This document shows, one piece after another, positions 1 to 8,299 of a stretch of 64,000 nt of DNA (position 1 is the first letter of the stretch; each line of letters opens with the position of its first letter). The position numbers and the translations under genes were made by a program. Below the pieces are notes generated by a model. That model searched no databases. It saw nothing but the letters and a program-made list of their open reading frames with translations, and was not told the origin of the DNA. The DNA lies in NCBI RefSeq assembly GCF_042685085.1, contig NZ_JBHUMM010000023.1, forward strand, positions 62,001 to 126,000, written 5' to 3'. Origin of the DNA: Marinicrinis sediminis. Its GTDB lineage: Bacteria; Bacillota; Bacilli; Paenibacillales; KCTC-33676.

Positions 1-310
1 CGATGAAAACCTGTGAGGGAACACCTGAGGAAGTGCTGCTGGACTGTACCGTCTTCATTTTCACATCTTTATTCGCAGCGGTTTTTAATTCAAATTCCTT
101 AAAGATGGATGTCGGCAGAAAAGGAAGGTCCGTCAATGCTGCATATTGTCCGTCTCGGGCCTGAGCCTCTACCAAATGACGGTACGGTTTGCAATGCTGG
201 ACATGCCACTGAAGCAAATGCCGAAATTCCTTCAACAGATAGGTTTCTTTCTCGGCCTGTTCCATTTCGTAAGGCCTGACTTGTTCCATCAAGCAATCAT
301 GTATAGACAT
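1..310 (-). CDS. LuxE-like acyl-protein synthetase, N-terminal part (cut by window edge)
   Basis: This is the first 103 codons of a gene that runs off the left edge. The start codon at 310 directly follows the stop codon of the upstream dehydrogenase, and a GGAGAGGA element lies about 10 bases upstream. The protein contains PFLPTSIFKEFELK followed by a Ser/Thr-rich stretch (VQSSSTSSGVPS), which matches the LuxE/acyl-protein synthetase pattern of a conserved FK motif and an adenylate-binding SSGTTG-like loop. LuxE enzymes activate fatty acids as acyl-adenylates and hold the acyl group on the protein. It is the last visible gene of an ACP, AMP-ligase, alcohol dehydrogenase cassette, so it probably handles the same acyl group. 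The rest of the protein, including the catalytic cysteine region, is outside the window. Confidence 0.7.
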   Translation of the reverse strand, partial: MSIHDCLMEQVRPYEMEQAEKETYLLKEFRHLLQWHVQHCKPYRHLVEAQARDGQYAALTDLPFLPTSIFKEFELKTAANKDVKMKTVQSSSTSSGVPSQVFI

Positions 311-1411
311 TTATATCTGATCCTCTCCGGTAAACCACCATGTCTGCAGCCATGTGTCTAGCTCTTGTCTGGATATGTACGCAGCATTTGTACGGAAGCA
401 TGGGTCCAATTGAATACGCTTGAGCATCTCCTCGCGATTCATTTGCATCTGATCAACAGGCCGAAAGGTTCCGACTGTCTGCTTGGTTTTTTCCTCCAGC
501 CAGGCTATCCCCTCTATGGCATCCTCAAATCCACACGCCTGCCAAATGGAATGAAATTTCTCCTCCGCCTTCGTCATATGAAAGCGTGTCACGCTTGCGA
601 TGATTCGACCACATGCTTCTCCATGCCATTGCTTTCGATGTTCAACCTGATGCGCAAGGGCATGAATCAATCCCGCAGAAGCCACACTTTGCGCCTTTCC
701 AGCCAGCACACTATTCCACTGTAAGTCCGAACTTGCCGATTGCTTACTTTCCGGAGCAGGTTCCAATCTTGTGCTGGTCAGTTTATCCACGTGTTCTTTG
801 CAATTTCTGATAGCATCCAGTGACAATCGCTTGCTGGCCGGCGTAGCCAGAGGAGACACATAGGACTCCAGTGCATGGGTGAATACATCCCATATCCCGT
901 TCCACAATACCCGATCAGGAGCAGTTGCCACGATCTGCTCATCGAGCAGCACTTCATTTGGCAGTAAAGAAGCATGATGCAGCGGAACTTTTTGACCATC
1001 AATGGTCAGTACAGCCGTCTCACTGACTTCGCTGCCGCTTCCTGCCGTACTTGGAATGGCGGTTAACCGATACGGATGACTTTCATTATATGTGATCCAT
1101 TTTCGCTTCCTTAACTGCGCCTTGCCCGCTTCATCCAAACGACCCAGTCTAACGGCCAGCTTGGCTAAATCAAGCACCTTGCCGCCGCCAAATGCTATGA
1201 TCCATTTGCTTCGATTCTGGTACACCCATTCCTGAAGGGCTACCAAGGTGTCCCAATCTGCAGAATCAACAAGAAAACAGGATCGTTTAGCTAATACTGG
1301 ATATTGATGCTGTAAGGAAGGCGAGGTAATCCATATCGCTTCTTCTACTCTCATCATTTCCACCACGACGTCTTTCACCTGGCGGATACGAGGCCATTGA
1401 ATCATCGACAT
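311..1411 (-). CDS. iron-containing alcohol dehydrogenase family protein
   Basis: The 366-residue protein belongs to the Fe-dependent alcohol dehydrogenase / glycerol dehydrogenase fold, which reduces aldehydes or oxidises alcohols with NAD(P). It shows the nucleotide-binding GGGKVLDLAK motif and the TAGSGSEVSETAV motif. The metal ligands are present as DVFTH and, near the C-terminus, HALAH and WHGEA. The reading frame is open 114 bases further upstream, but that extension would overlap the AMP ligase. The ATG at 1411 has a GGAGAGGAG ribosome site and sits 4 bases after the ligase stop, so I chose it. Its place between an ACP-dependent adenylating enzyme and a LuxE-like protein suggests it processes an acyl aldehyde or keto intermediate. 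The substrate is unknown. Confidence 0.8.
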   Translation of the reverse strand: MSMIQWPRIRQVKDVVVEMMRVEEAIWITSPSLQHQYPVLAKRSCFLVDSADWDTLVALQEWVYQNRSKWIIAFGGGKVLDLAKLAVRLGRLDEAGKAQLRKRKWITYNESHPYRLTAIPSTAGSGSEVSETAVLTIDGQKVPLHHASLLPNEVLLDEQIVATAPDRVLWNGIWDVFTHALESYVSPLATPASKRLSLDAIRNCKEHVDKLTSTRLEPAPESKQSASSDLQWNSVLAGKAQSVASAGLIHALAHQVEHRKQWHGEACGRIIASVTRFHMTKAEEKFHSIWQACGFEDAIEGIAWLEEKTKQTVGTFRPVDQMQMNREEMLKRIQLDPCFRTNAAYISRQELDTWLQTWWFTGEDQI

Positions 1412-1415
1412 TTCT

Positions 1416-2876
1416 TTATTCTCCTCTCCATCGACTTCGAGCTTCGAGGCGTTTCGGTTTACCGCTGTCGGTAAGGGGGATGGCATCCCATGCTTGTATG
1501 GTTTTCGGAATTTTATATATTTCAAGCTGCTGTTTACAGTGTTTTTTCATTTCTACTTCCAGCTTTGCTGTCCAGATTACGCCCTCTTTTAGGACAACTG
1601 CGGATACGACTTTCTCGTGTGTCATGTTGTCCGGGACAGCAAATACAATGCACGCCTGAATAAGAGGATGCATAAGCAGGACTTTCTCTACTTCCGCGGG
1701 TGCCACTTTTAAGCCATCTACGTTTATTTGCTCTTTCAATCTGCCGCTCACGTACAAGAAACCGTCTTCATCCATCCATCCAATATCCCCTGTCGCAAAC
1801 CAACCATCTGAGAGAAAGCTGTCTGCATGATTCAGGTAGCCCATCATGAGATTGCGTCCGTTCACCTGTATTTCAGAGGTTGTCGCATCCAGTCGAACGG
1901 CAACTCCCTCGGGTGCCTGGCCTGCGCTCGACAGCTTGTCAGGAAAATCCCTGTAGGAGATATAGGTGGTTCGGCTCGCCTCTGTCAGACCGTAGTACAT
2001 ATAGATCCGGGTATGAGGCAATACCTCCAACAGCTCCTGTACAACTTCTTCCTCGATCGGCGCGGTATTAATGATGATGTAGGACAAATGACGGCAGGTT
2101 TCTATAAATTCCTGTTTATACATAGACAGCAGCACTTTAATCAAGGCTGGTGTTGCAGGCATACCTGTGGCCCGCATGTTTTTAATCCGTTGAAGCATAT
2201 GCGAGATATGTTGGGCAGATTCGTGGAGTATGATCTGCGCACCGAGCAACACATAGCTGTGAATGTGACCTAATCCAAACGAATGGGTCAGCCTTAACAC
2301 GGTCAATTCCCGATCATCTCTGTTCATGCCAGACCACTCAATGATTCTCTCAGCTGTGAACAGGATGGAAGAATGGGAAAGCATCACCCCTTTAGGAGCT
2401 CCGGTTGTGCCACTGGTATACATAATTAGAGCGGGGTGATTCTGGTTGTCTCCCTCCTGAGTTGATGCATCTTCATCCCATGAAATATCCCTGTATACTT
2501 TATTGGAAGGAAAAACAGCTGTGGAGACTGCTGAATCTTCAACAAGTTGCTTTCTTGCGCTGTGCAAAATCAATTTGGGCTGCGCATCTGCCACGATTTG
2601 CACCAAAACGCGTGGTCGGCAATCGAGATCTACTGGAATCACGGTAAGACCTAAACACCAGCTTGCAAAATACGCAAGGAGATACTCCAACTCATTTCCA
2701 AAACATAACACTACCCTGTCTCCGCGTGACAAGCTAAATGTCTGTTTCAGATAGGTCGCTGCACGCCGCACTTCATCGCTGAACTGCCCATAGCTGATGT
2801 CTTCTCCCTCAAGCGCAATGAAAGGGGCATCCGGCTGATTCTGTGCCTGTTCCACCAGCTTGTGCCAAATGGTCAT
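1416..2876 (-). CDS. AMP-dependent synthetase/ligase (acyl- or aminoacyl-ACP ligase)
   Basis: The 486-residue protein is an ANL-superfamily adenylating enzyme. Visible core motifs are the P-loop-like YTSGTTGAPKG around residue 153, YYGLTEAS, the ATP-binding GWFATGDIG, the hinge GRLKEQINVDGLKV and a C-terminal GKPKR with the catalytic lysine. Such enzymes activate a carboxylate as the acyl-AMP and pass it to a thiol, here most likely the phosphopantetheine arm of the carrier protein encoded immediately upstream. Its ATG overlaps the ACP stop codon by one base (TAATG), which indicates translational coupling. At 486 residues it is shorter than typical fatty acyl-CoA ligases and close to D-alanine-type and NRPS-like stand-alone A domains. 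The acid it activates cannot be told from sequence. Confidence 0.85.
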   Translation of the reverse strand: MTIWHKLVEQAQNQPDAPFIALEGEDISYGQFSDEVRRAATYLKQTFSLSRGDRVVLCFGNELEYLLAYFASWCLGLTVIPVDLDCRPRVLVQIVADAQPKLILHSARKQLVEDSAVSTAVFPSNKVYRDISWDEDASTQEGDNQNHPALIMYTSGTTGAPKGVMLSHSSILFTAERIIEWSGMNRDDRELTVLRLTHSFGLGHIHSYVLLGAQIILHESAQHISHMLQRIKNMRATGMPATPALIKVLLSMYKQEFIETCRHLSYIIINTAPIEEEVVQELLEVLPHTRIYMYYGLTEASRTTYISYRDFPDKLSSAGQAPEGVAVRLDATTSEIQVNGRNLMMGYLNHADSFLSDGWFATGDIGWMDEDGFLYVSGRLKEQINVDGLKVAPAEVEKVLLMHPLIQACIVFAVPDNMTHEKVVSAVVLKEGVIWTAKLEVEMKKHCKQQLEIYKIPKTIQAWDAIPLTDSGKPKRLEARSRWRGE

Positions 2877-3124
2877 TAGATCTCCACACCTTTGGAGCGT
2901 AGGTACGCTTTGATATCCCCAATAGTGTGTATGCGAGTCACTTCTTCTACACTCATATGATGATGAAAGGTCTGATGAAGTGCAACCGCCATGGAAACGG
3001 TGGCCAGACTATCCCAACCTTCAATTTCCTCGGGACCATTGTCGTCCTTGTATTCTTCTTCTTCCATTAGAAATATATCCATTAAAAGCTGCTTAAGCTG
3101 TTCATCGGCTGTCAACTTGTCCAT
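2876..3124 (-). CDS. acyl carrier protein
   Basis: The 82-residue acidic protein has the carrier-protein fold. The GWDSLATVSM motif supplies the serine (about residue 41) that would carry 4'-phosphopantetheine. The start has a strong GGAGG ribosome site 9 to 10 bases upstream. The spacing and one-base overlap with the AMP ligase make it the first gene of a four-gene acyl cassette (ACP, ligase, dehydrogenase, LuxE-like). It is not the housekeeping AcpP, because it lacks the usual fab neighbours and has an atypical helix II. It probably carries an acyl or amino-acyl group destined for a surface or flagellar glycan. Confidence 0.85.
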   Translation of the reverse strand: MDKLTADEQLKQLLMDIFLMEEEEYKDDNGPEEIEGWDSLATVSMAVALHQTFHHHMSVEEVTRIHTIGDIKAYLRSKGVEI

Positions 3125-3166
3125 TTATTCCTTTCCTCCTGTAAGACCATATGGTTTTCTATCTAT

Positions 3167-3194
3167 ATATCGGCATCCCCGACTGAAAAATTCA
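3167..3194 (-). promoter_or_regulatory. candidate sigma-D (SigD/FliA) promoter for the ACP cassette
   Basis: On the minus strand the -10 reads GCCGATAT, a perfect match to the sigma-D -10. It is preceded by TGAA at 16 bases (the consensus -35 is TAAA). The predicted start lies about 35 bases upstream of the ACP ATG. If real, it would place the acyl cassette in the flagellin regulon. Confidence 0.5.
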
Positions 3195-3220
3195 GCATGA
3201 ACCTTCTATGTTTCGCCCCT

Positions 3221-3229
3221 ATTATACCA
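3221..3229 (-). promoter_or_regulatory. candidate sigma-A extended -10 promoter for the ACP cassette
   Basis: The minus strand reads TGGTATAAT, a full extended -10 element (TGN-TATAAT), about 95 bases upstream of the ACP start. The -35 region is weak. It could act with, or instead of, the sigma-D-like site downstream of it. Confidence 0.5.
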
Positions 3230-3263
3230 CACGCATCTGCGAGACCACCCTACCTGCACCATC

Positions 3264-3295
3264 AAAAAAAACCAGCGACAATCTCTGTCTCCGGT
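3264..3295 (-). terminator. Rho-independent terminator after the GNAT gene
   Basis: On the minus strand, 4 bases after the acetyltransferase stop codon, ACCGGAGACA pairs with TGTCGCTGGT (one mismatch, one G-T wobble) and is followed by eight T residues. It closes the gmd-fcl-GNAT operon. Confidence 0.8.
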
Positions 3296-3298
3296 TCT

Positions 3299-3838
3299 TC
3301 ACTCTTCAAAGGAGGCCTCACAATCTCCATACCGCTTCCCTAGCTCTTTCCACTGCGTATCCAGCATTTCGAATACATAAACATCATGATAGTTCCCGTA
3401 CTTGTAAATATGATCGCGAAGGATTCCCACTTCCCGACATCCTTGCAGGAGATGGATCTTTCGTACATTTTCGTTACCTTCCATCACCTCTCCCATTACT
3501 TTTTTCATTTGGAGTTGATGAAAGGCATAGTTGTATACGTATGGAGCCAACATGCCGCCGATCAGGCGATGTTTAGCTTCCCCTATATAATAAGCCCAGC
3601 TGCATCGACGATGATGCCAGTCAATATGATTCAGGGACACCACCCCAATCAACTCATTCTGAATAGAAATGAGCCAATATTTGTGAGTGGAGTCCTGTTC
3701 CACGCGATTAAACCATGCAGTATGCTTCTCCATATCAAAAGGAACGTCAGTGAACATATATTGAGTCACTTCCGGAAGTGTGCGCCATTGTAAAACCTGT
3801 TCCAGGTGCTGCTCTTTCAGTTTTATGAATCTGAGCAT
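3299..3838 (-). CDS. GNAT-family N-acetyltransferase (PseH-like)
   Basis: The 179-residue protein has the GNAT fold and resembles the PseH / sugar N-acetyltransferase group. It begins with a beta strand (LRFIKLKEQHLEQVLQWR), has a central SLNHIDWHHRRCSWAYYIG segment and an acetyl-CoA-binding region near GGMLAPYVYNYAF, followed by NENVRKIHLLQGCREVG. The frame is open upstream, but the ATG at 3838 has an AAGGAG ribosome site and overlaps the fcl gene by 16 bases, typical of a coupled operon gene. It would acetylate an amino group on a nucleotide-activated sugar. No aminotransferase that would make such a sugar is present in this window, so the substrate is unclear. Confidence 0.7.
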   Translation of the reverse strand: MLRFIKLKEQHLEQVLQWRTLPEVTQYMFTDVPFDMEKHTAWFNRVEQDSTHKYWLISIQNELIGVVSLNHIDWHHRRCSWAYYIGEAKHRLIGGMLAPYVYNYAFHQLQMKKVMGEVMEGNENVRKIHLLQGCREVGILRDHIYKYGNYHDVYVFEMLDTQWKELGKRYGDCEASFEE

Positions 3839-4791
3839 GACAGTTGCTCCTTGTGCACGGCATGTTTCATATACCACTCATACGTTTTTCGGACTCCGTC
3901 CTCCAAGGAAGTCTTGGCTGTCCACCCCAGCTTCTCCATTCTCGACACATCCAGCCATTTTCTTGGGGTACCGTCCGGTTTGTCTGTATTGAATACCAGA
4001 TGCCCTTCATATTGAACAATCCGTTGAATCAGTTCTGCCAGTTCACGTATCGCAATGTCCTGACCTGTTCCAATGTTCACAAATCCGTCTATCTGCTTAC
4101 GATCTGCATGCTGCATCAGATAGACACATGCATCAGCCAAATCATCGGCATACAAAAATTCCCTTCGAGGAGTACCTGTTCCCCAGATCTCTACCGATGG
4201 TTGATCATTGACTTTAGCTTCATGGAATTTTCTTATCAAAGCCGGGAGTACATGAGACTGCTGCAAATCGAAGTTGTCGTTTATCCCGTACAGATTCGTC
4301 GGCATTACAGAGAGGAAGTCGGTGCCATACTGCTTGTTGTACGCTTCACACATCTTGATTCCGGCAATCTTGGCGATGGCATAAGGTTCGTTGGTAGGCT
4401 CCAGGATACCCGTCAATAAATGTTCCTCTTTCATCGGTTGCGGTGCGAATTTTGGATAAATACAGGAGCTGCCCAGAAACAACAGCTTGTTCACTCCATA
4501 GGTGTAGGCGGCGTGAAGGATATGGGTTTGAATGGCCAGGTTATCATAAATAAACTGAGCCGGGTAGGAATCATTCGCCTGAATGCCGCCCACTTTGGCT
4601 GCCGCAAGGAATACATATTCCGGTTTTTCATGCTGGAAGTATTGCGTGACGGCCTGCTGATCCCGCAAGTCTAATTCAGCACGGCTGCAAGTAAGGAGAT
4701 GATCATAGCCATCCTGCTGTAATCTGCGCATGATGGCTGATCCTACCAGGCCACGATGTCCCGCCACGAAAATTTTAGCTCGTCTGTCCAT
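3823..4791 (-). CDS. fcl: GDP-L-fucose synthase
   Basis: The 322-residue short-chain dehydrogenase/reductase converts GDP-4-keto-6-deoxy-D-mannose to GDP-L-fucose by 3,5-epimerisation and NADPH reduction. The N-terminal dinucleotide-binding motif is GHRGLVGSAI. The family-specific segments VGGIQAN, FLGSSCIYPK and YAIAKIAG (catalytic Ser, Tyr, Lys) are all visible, as is LYGINDNFDL. It has an AAGGAG ribosome site. It lies 12 bases after gmd, whose product is its substrate, and the GDP-mannose precursor could come from the ManC gene at 48614-49699. Confidence 0.95.
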   Translation of the reverse strand: MDRRAKIFVAGHRGLVGSAIMRRLQQDGYDHLLTCSRAELDLRDQQAVTQYFQHEKPEYVFLAAAKVGGIQANDSYPAQFIYDNLAIQTHILHAAYTYGVNKLLFLGSSCIYPKFAPQPMKEEHLLTGILEPTNEPYAIAKIAGIKMCEAYNKQYGTDFLSVMPTNLYGINDNFDLQQSHVLPALIRKFHEAKVNDQPSVEIWGTGTPRREFLYADDLADACVYLMQHADRKQIDGFVNIGTGQDIAIRELAELIQRIVQYEGHLVFNTDKPDGTPRKWLDVSRMEKLGWTAKTSLEDGVRKTYEWYMKHAVHKEQLSCSDS

Positions 4792-4803
4792 GATGCAGCT
4801 CCT

Positions 4804-5892
4804 TTACTCATAATAATTGCGAATCGGGAAACCTTCCCTTTCCACCACGATGTCTTTTTGTGCGCTTTCCAGATCAGCCTGCACCATCATTTTGACTAAT
4901 TGAGAGAACGTCATTGCCGGTTCCCATCCGAGCTTTTCCTTCGCTTTCGCCGGGTTTCCCAGCAACAACTCTACCTCAGTGGGACGGAAATATCGGGGAT
5001 CAACTTCCACGATAACCCTTCCGGTCTTCTTGTCTATACCCTTTTCATCTACACCGCTGCCTTGCCACTGTATGTCTATATTCAACTCGTGAAAAGCTCT
5101 GTCTACAAATTCTCGTACCGAATGCGTTTCTCCCGTTGCAATAACAAAGTCTTCGGGCGTTTCTTGCTGCAGCATCAGCCACATCGCTTGCACATAATCT
5201 CCTGCAAATCCCCAATCCCGCTTCGCGTCGAGATTCCCCAGGTACAGCTTGTCCTGCAACCCGAGCTTAATACGAGCGGCTGCGCGAGTTATCTTGCGTG
5301 TGACAAAGGTTTCCCCTCTTAACGGTGACTCGTGATTGAATAAGATCCCATTGCATGCATACATGTTGTAGGCTTCCCGATAATTGACGGTAATCCAGTA
5401 ACCATATAGCTTCGCCGCTGCATAAGGACTTCTTGGATAGAAAGGTGTGGTCTCGCTTTGTGGTGTTTCCTGTACTTTCCCGTATAACTCGCTTGTTGAT
5501 GCCTGATAGAATTTTACCTTCTCCGTCATCCCGAGGATGCGGATTGCTTCCAGCAGTCTCAATGTACCTAATGCATCCGAGTTTGCTGTATACTCCGGTG
5601 TCTCAAACGAAACCTTGACGTGACTCTGTGCTGCAAGATTATAAATTTCGTCTGGCTGGGCTTCCTGAATGATCCGGATTAAATTTGTGGAATCCGTCAT
5701 ATCTCCGTAGTGGAGAAAGAAATGAACATTCTTTTCATGACGGTCCTGATACAAGTGATCAATGCGATCTGTATTAAATGAGGAGGCTCTTCGCTTAATG
5801 CCGTGCACTTCATAGCCTTTGCTCAATAAAAATTCGCATAAATAAGCTCCGTCCTGTCCGGTTACACCGGTGACCAGTGCCCTCTTTTTCAC
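4804..5892 (-). CDS. gmd: GDP-mannose 4,6-dehydratase
   Basis: The 362-residue enzyme dehydrates GDP-D-mannose to GDP-4-keto-6-deoxy-D-mannose. The N-terminal motif is GVTGQDGAYL. The HGIKRRASSFNTDRIDH loop that binds the nucleotide, the catalytic YPRSPYAAAKLYGYW block and the FNHESPLRGETFVTRKI block are typical of Gmd. The start is a GTG with GGAGGGG about 5 to 6 bases upstream. It heads the gmd-fcl-GNAT operon. Length and motifs are full and normal. Confidence 0.95.
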   Translation of the reverse strand: MKKRALVTGVTGQDGAYLCEFLLSKGYEVHGIKRRASSFNTDRIDHLYQDRHEKNVHFFLHYGDMTDSTNLIRIIQEAQPDEIYNLAAQSHVKVSFETPEYTANSDALGTLRLLEAIRILGMTEKVKFYQASTSELYGKVQETPQSETTPFYPRSPYAAAKLYGYWITVNYREAYNMYACNGILFNHESPLRGETFVTRKITRAAARIKLGLQDKLYLGNLDAKRDWGFAGDYVQAMWLMLQQETPEDFVIATGETHSVREFVDRAFHELNIDIQWQGSGVDEKGIDKKTGRVIVEVDPRYFRPTEVELLLGNPAKAKEKLGWEPAMTFSQLVKMMVQADLESAQKDIVVEREGFPIRNYYE

Positions 5893-5938
5893 TTTCTATC
5901 CCCTCCAACTAATGCACGAACGCGTTCAAGTACATGAC

Positions 5939-7084
5939 TTATTTTACTTTTTGAATATACAGGCTCCCACCTGTGTTTTGCTGACATATTGGCAATTGGC
6001 TGAATAAAGCCGGAGCATGTTTTGACGCTAGGTAATGATTCCATATCAATATTCGAAACGTATCGTTATATTGCAAAAAGGCTTTTAATAAATAAGCTTC
6101 ATTCCAGGCTCTTCCTTCCATGATCCATGGCTTGGGGTATTCAAATGGATAAAATATATCATGAAAATGAATGACAACCCCTTTATTTAGTCGAGGCAAC
6201 ACTTGAAACAAAATATCGTTCACATCGCTTCCGATTTTTGAGACATGAGAGCTGTCGATAAATAATATGTCATTCTCCTCTAACGTATCAAAAAGACTGA
6301 AGTCCGTATCCTGCAATCTTTGATTGTAGATTTTCACATGATCCTGATCCTCTTTGGTCAAGAGGGAATGAAGACGTTCAGGGTGAGGTTCAATAAAGGT
6401 TAACTGAATATTTTTCTGAAAAAAACGCTCATTTACATCCAGCATCACAGCCGAAGAAAACCCTGAACCAACCTCAATCATTCTTTTTGGTCGGAGCTTT
6501 CGCATCATGCTATATAAAAAATACGCGTCTGACTGTTCAAAATATAAATTATTGAATCGGTATCTTGTAGGCTCATCTTCAAAATAAGGAAAGTCATGAT
6601 AGTAGACGCTCAGTTCACCAAGTAATTTCAATTGATTGTTCTCTTCACAATCTACACCAGGGAGAGAGGTGACAGTGTGGTCGAATAGATCTTGCTCTCT
6701 GACAATCACATCATGCAAATCAGGAATAGGAGAGTAAAAATGGCCCGGTTCAAACATTTGTGCCGACCCTGCAATTCGATTCAGAAGATGACCGTGATCA
6801 AAGTGCTTGCCTTCCATAAATCCCATCGCCGTTAATTGTTTAGAAATTTCATCAAAGTAACTGCTGCACACTAAGATAAAAATATCTTCTTTGTTTTCCT
6901 TCCCTAATTGATCTGGACTTAGGATCGGACAGTCATTCAAGGAAGTTCCCCATAATGTACGGTTATTATCTACGAAGTATGCAACGGTAAGTCCAAATGA
7001 TATATGGAGATGATACAGTTTCTTGGCTAATTCTCCGGTACCGAAAAAGATAACTCGCTTATTGTTTAATTGTTGTACATTCAT
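5939..7084 (-). CDS. two-domain methyltransferase with N-terminal shared Rossmann-like domain
   Basis: The 381-residue protein has two parts. Residues 1-95 form a small Rossmann-like domain with FGTGELAKK, FVDNNRTLWG, PILSPDQL and SSYFDEISKQL motifs, shared with five other proteins encoded between here and 16643. Residues about 170-375 form a class I SAM-dependent methyltransferase of the Methyltransf_24 type, with MIEVGSGFSSAV as the SAM-binding loop, LFIDSSHV and HFHDIFYP. It starts at an ATG with AAGGAG. It lies in the flagellin glycan island and likely O- or N-methylates a glycan sugar. The N-terminal domain resembles the C-methyltransferase C-terminal domain and PglD N-terminal folds; its role here is unknown. 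Confidence 0.7.
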   Translation of the reverse strand: MNVQQLNNKRVIFFGTGELAKKLYHLHISFGLTVAYFVDNNRTLWGTSLNDCPILSPDQLGKENKEDIFILVCSSYFDEISKQLTAMGFMEGKHFDHGHLLNRIAGSAQMFEPGHFYSPIPDLHDVIVREQDLFDHTVTSLPGVDCEENNQLKLLGELSVYYHDFPYFEDEPTRYRFNNLYFEQSDAYFLYSMMRKLRPKRMIEVGSGFSSAVMLDVNERFFQKNIQLTFIEPHPERLHSLLTKEDQDHVKIYNQRLQDTDFSLFDTLEENDILFIDSSHVSKIGSDVNDILFQVLPRLNKGVVIHFHDIFYPFEYPKPWIMEGRAWNEAYLLKAFLQYNDTFRILIWNHYLASKHAPALFSQLPICQQNTGGSLYIQKVK

Positions 7085-7116
7085 AGCCTACTCCTTCACA
7101 ATATGGCATAGAGGGT

Positions 7117-8280
7117 TTAATGATCGTACGCCAACAAAACCTGTCGCAACTCTCTGGTTGTCATTTTGAGATCTGAGAAGTGTAAATGGTTCTTGTTCTC
7201 TATCTGGTGTATATTATGTGCTGCGTCCATATAACCTGGCTGCAGCTGCAAGGCTTCCTTAAAACAGGCCATCGCTTCCCTCTCGCTACCATTTAGTGCC
7301 CAAATGACGCCAAGATTGTTCATTGCCGCACCATGCGACGGGTTAATCTGCAAACATGCAACCATATGCTTTTTAGCCTTCAACAGCTCCTGCTTGTACA
7401 GATAATAAACACCTCGAAAAAAACAAATTTGCGCATGTTCTTCATGATCGTTAGAAAGTTCCTCATAGGCTTTGTCCCATTCGTCTAATCGAAATAATAC
7501 CGATACATAATCTGCCACATTTTGCTCATTAGGCAGATCTCGTTTGAAGATACCTTCTCTTAATCGGCTATATGAATAACCGCGCAGAATGTCTCGTTCA
7601 GCTTCCAGGCTTTTGCTAATGTCATTGGTTGCGTTATGCTCATGCCTCCTCACCCTAACAAGAGGGTAATCAATATAATGGAAACCGCCCCGTTCCGAGA
7701 GCTTCAGCCATAATTCCCAGTCTTCGTTGATTTTCCTCTGGATATTAAATCCATTGAGCTCTAAGACGGTTTGTTTATGTACAATTACCCCTGAAGGAGA
7801 GATAACCTGATTTCGAACGATTTCATATCCAAAGGCCTCTGATGGCGAAAGCTGTTTCGCACGAATTGGATTGTGCAACGGGCTCCCCTCTGCATCAATT
7901 TGCTGATAGGCACTGTAGCTTAAAATCCAATTGTCAGTATGCACATTTAGCATGGCCAGTTTCTGTCCATGTTTCTCTACCAGCTGTGGATGGGCTGCAT
8001 CATCGGCATCTAGAAAAAGGATCCACTTACTTTGAGCCATCTTTATCCCACGATTTCTTGAATAAGATACGCCCTGATTCATCGTATTTTTCCATACTTT
8101 AATCTGTGGATGCTGCAATGATAATTGCTGCGTTTTCTCAAAGGTACTGTCCGCACTGCAATCGTCAATGACAATAATCTCATCCACAGGTGATGTCTGA
8201 TTAAGCAGTGATTGTATCGCCTCTTCCACATAGCGCTCGGCATTAAATGCGGGTATGACAGCAGAGATATTCGATCCCAT
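7117..8280 (-). CDS. GT2 glycosyltransferase with C-terminal TPR repeats
   Basis: The 387-residue protein starts with a GT-A fold family 2 glycosyltransferase: ISAVIPAFNAERYV, IIVIDDCSADST, GVSYSRNRG and a metal-binding LFLDADD motif. The second half (residues about 245-370) consists of TPR-like helices such as HGAAMNNLGVIWALNGSERE. Upstream in-frame codons exist, but the ATG at 8280 has an AAGGAG site 5 bases away, so I used it. Glycosyltransferases with TPR tails are common in protein O-glycosylation loci. It is probably one of several enzymes building the flagellar glycan. Donor and acceptor are unknown. Confidence 0.8.
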   Translation of the reverse strand: MGSNISAVIPAFNAERYVEEAIQSLLNQTSPVDEIIVIDDCSADSTFEKTQQLSLQHPQIKVWKNTMNQGVSYSRNRGIKMAQSKWILFLDADDAAHPQLVEKHGQKLAMLNVHTDNWILSYSAYQQIDAEGSPLHNPIRAKQLSPSEAFGYEIVRNQVISPSGVIVHKQTVLELNGFNIQRKINEDWELWLKLSERGGFHYIDYPLVRVRRHEHNATNDISKSLEAERDILRGYSYSRLREGIFKRDLPNEQNVADYVSVLFRLDEWDKAYEELSNDHEEHAQICFFRGVYYLYKQELLKAKKHMVACLQINPSHGAAMNNLGVIWALNGSEREAMACFKEALQLQPGYMDAAHNIHQIENKNHLHFSDLKMTTRELRQVLLAYDH

Positions 8281-8299
8281 TCCTACTCCTTCCCTCCTG

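Noticed and set aside
1412..1525. Longer start of the iron-type alcohol dehydrogenase
   Set aside because: This extension overlaps the AMP ligase gene by 110 bases and lacks a ribosome site, while the ATG at 1411 has GGAGAGGAG.
4420..4674. Plus-strand ORFs such as this one and those opposite fcl, gmd, fliD and the SLH genes
   Set aside because: They lie opposite well-supported genes, lack family motifs and ribosome sites, and are shadows of the real frames.
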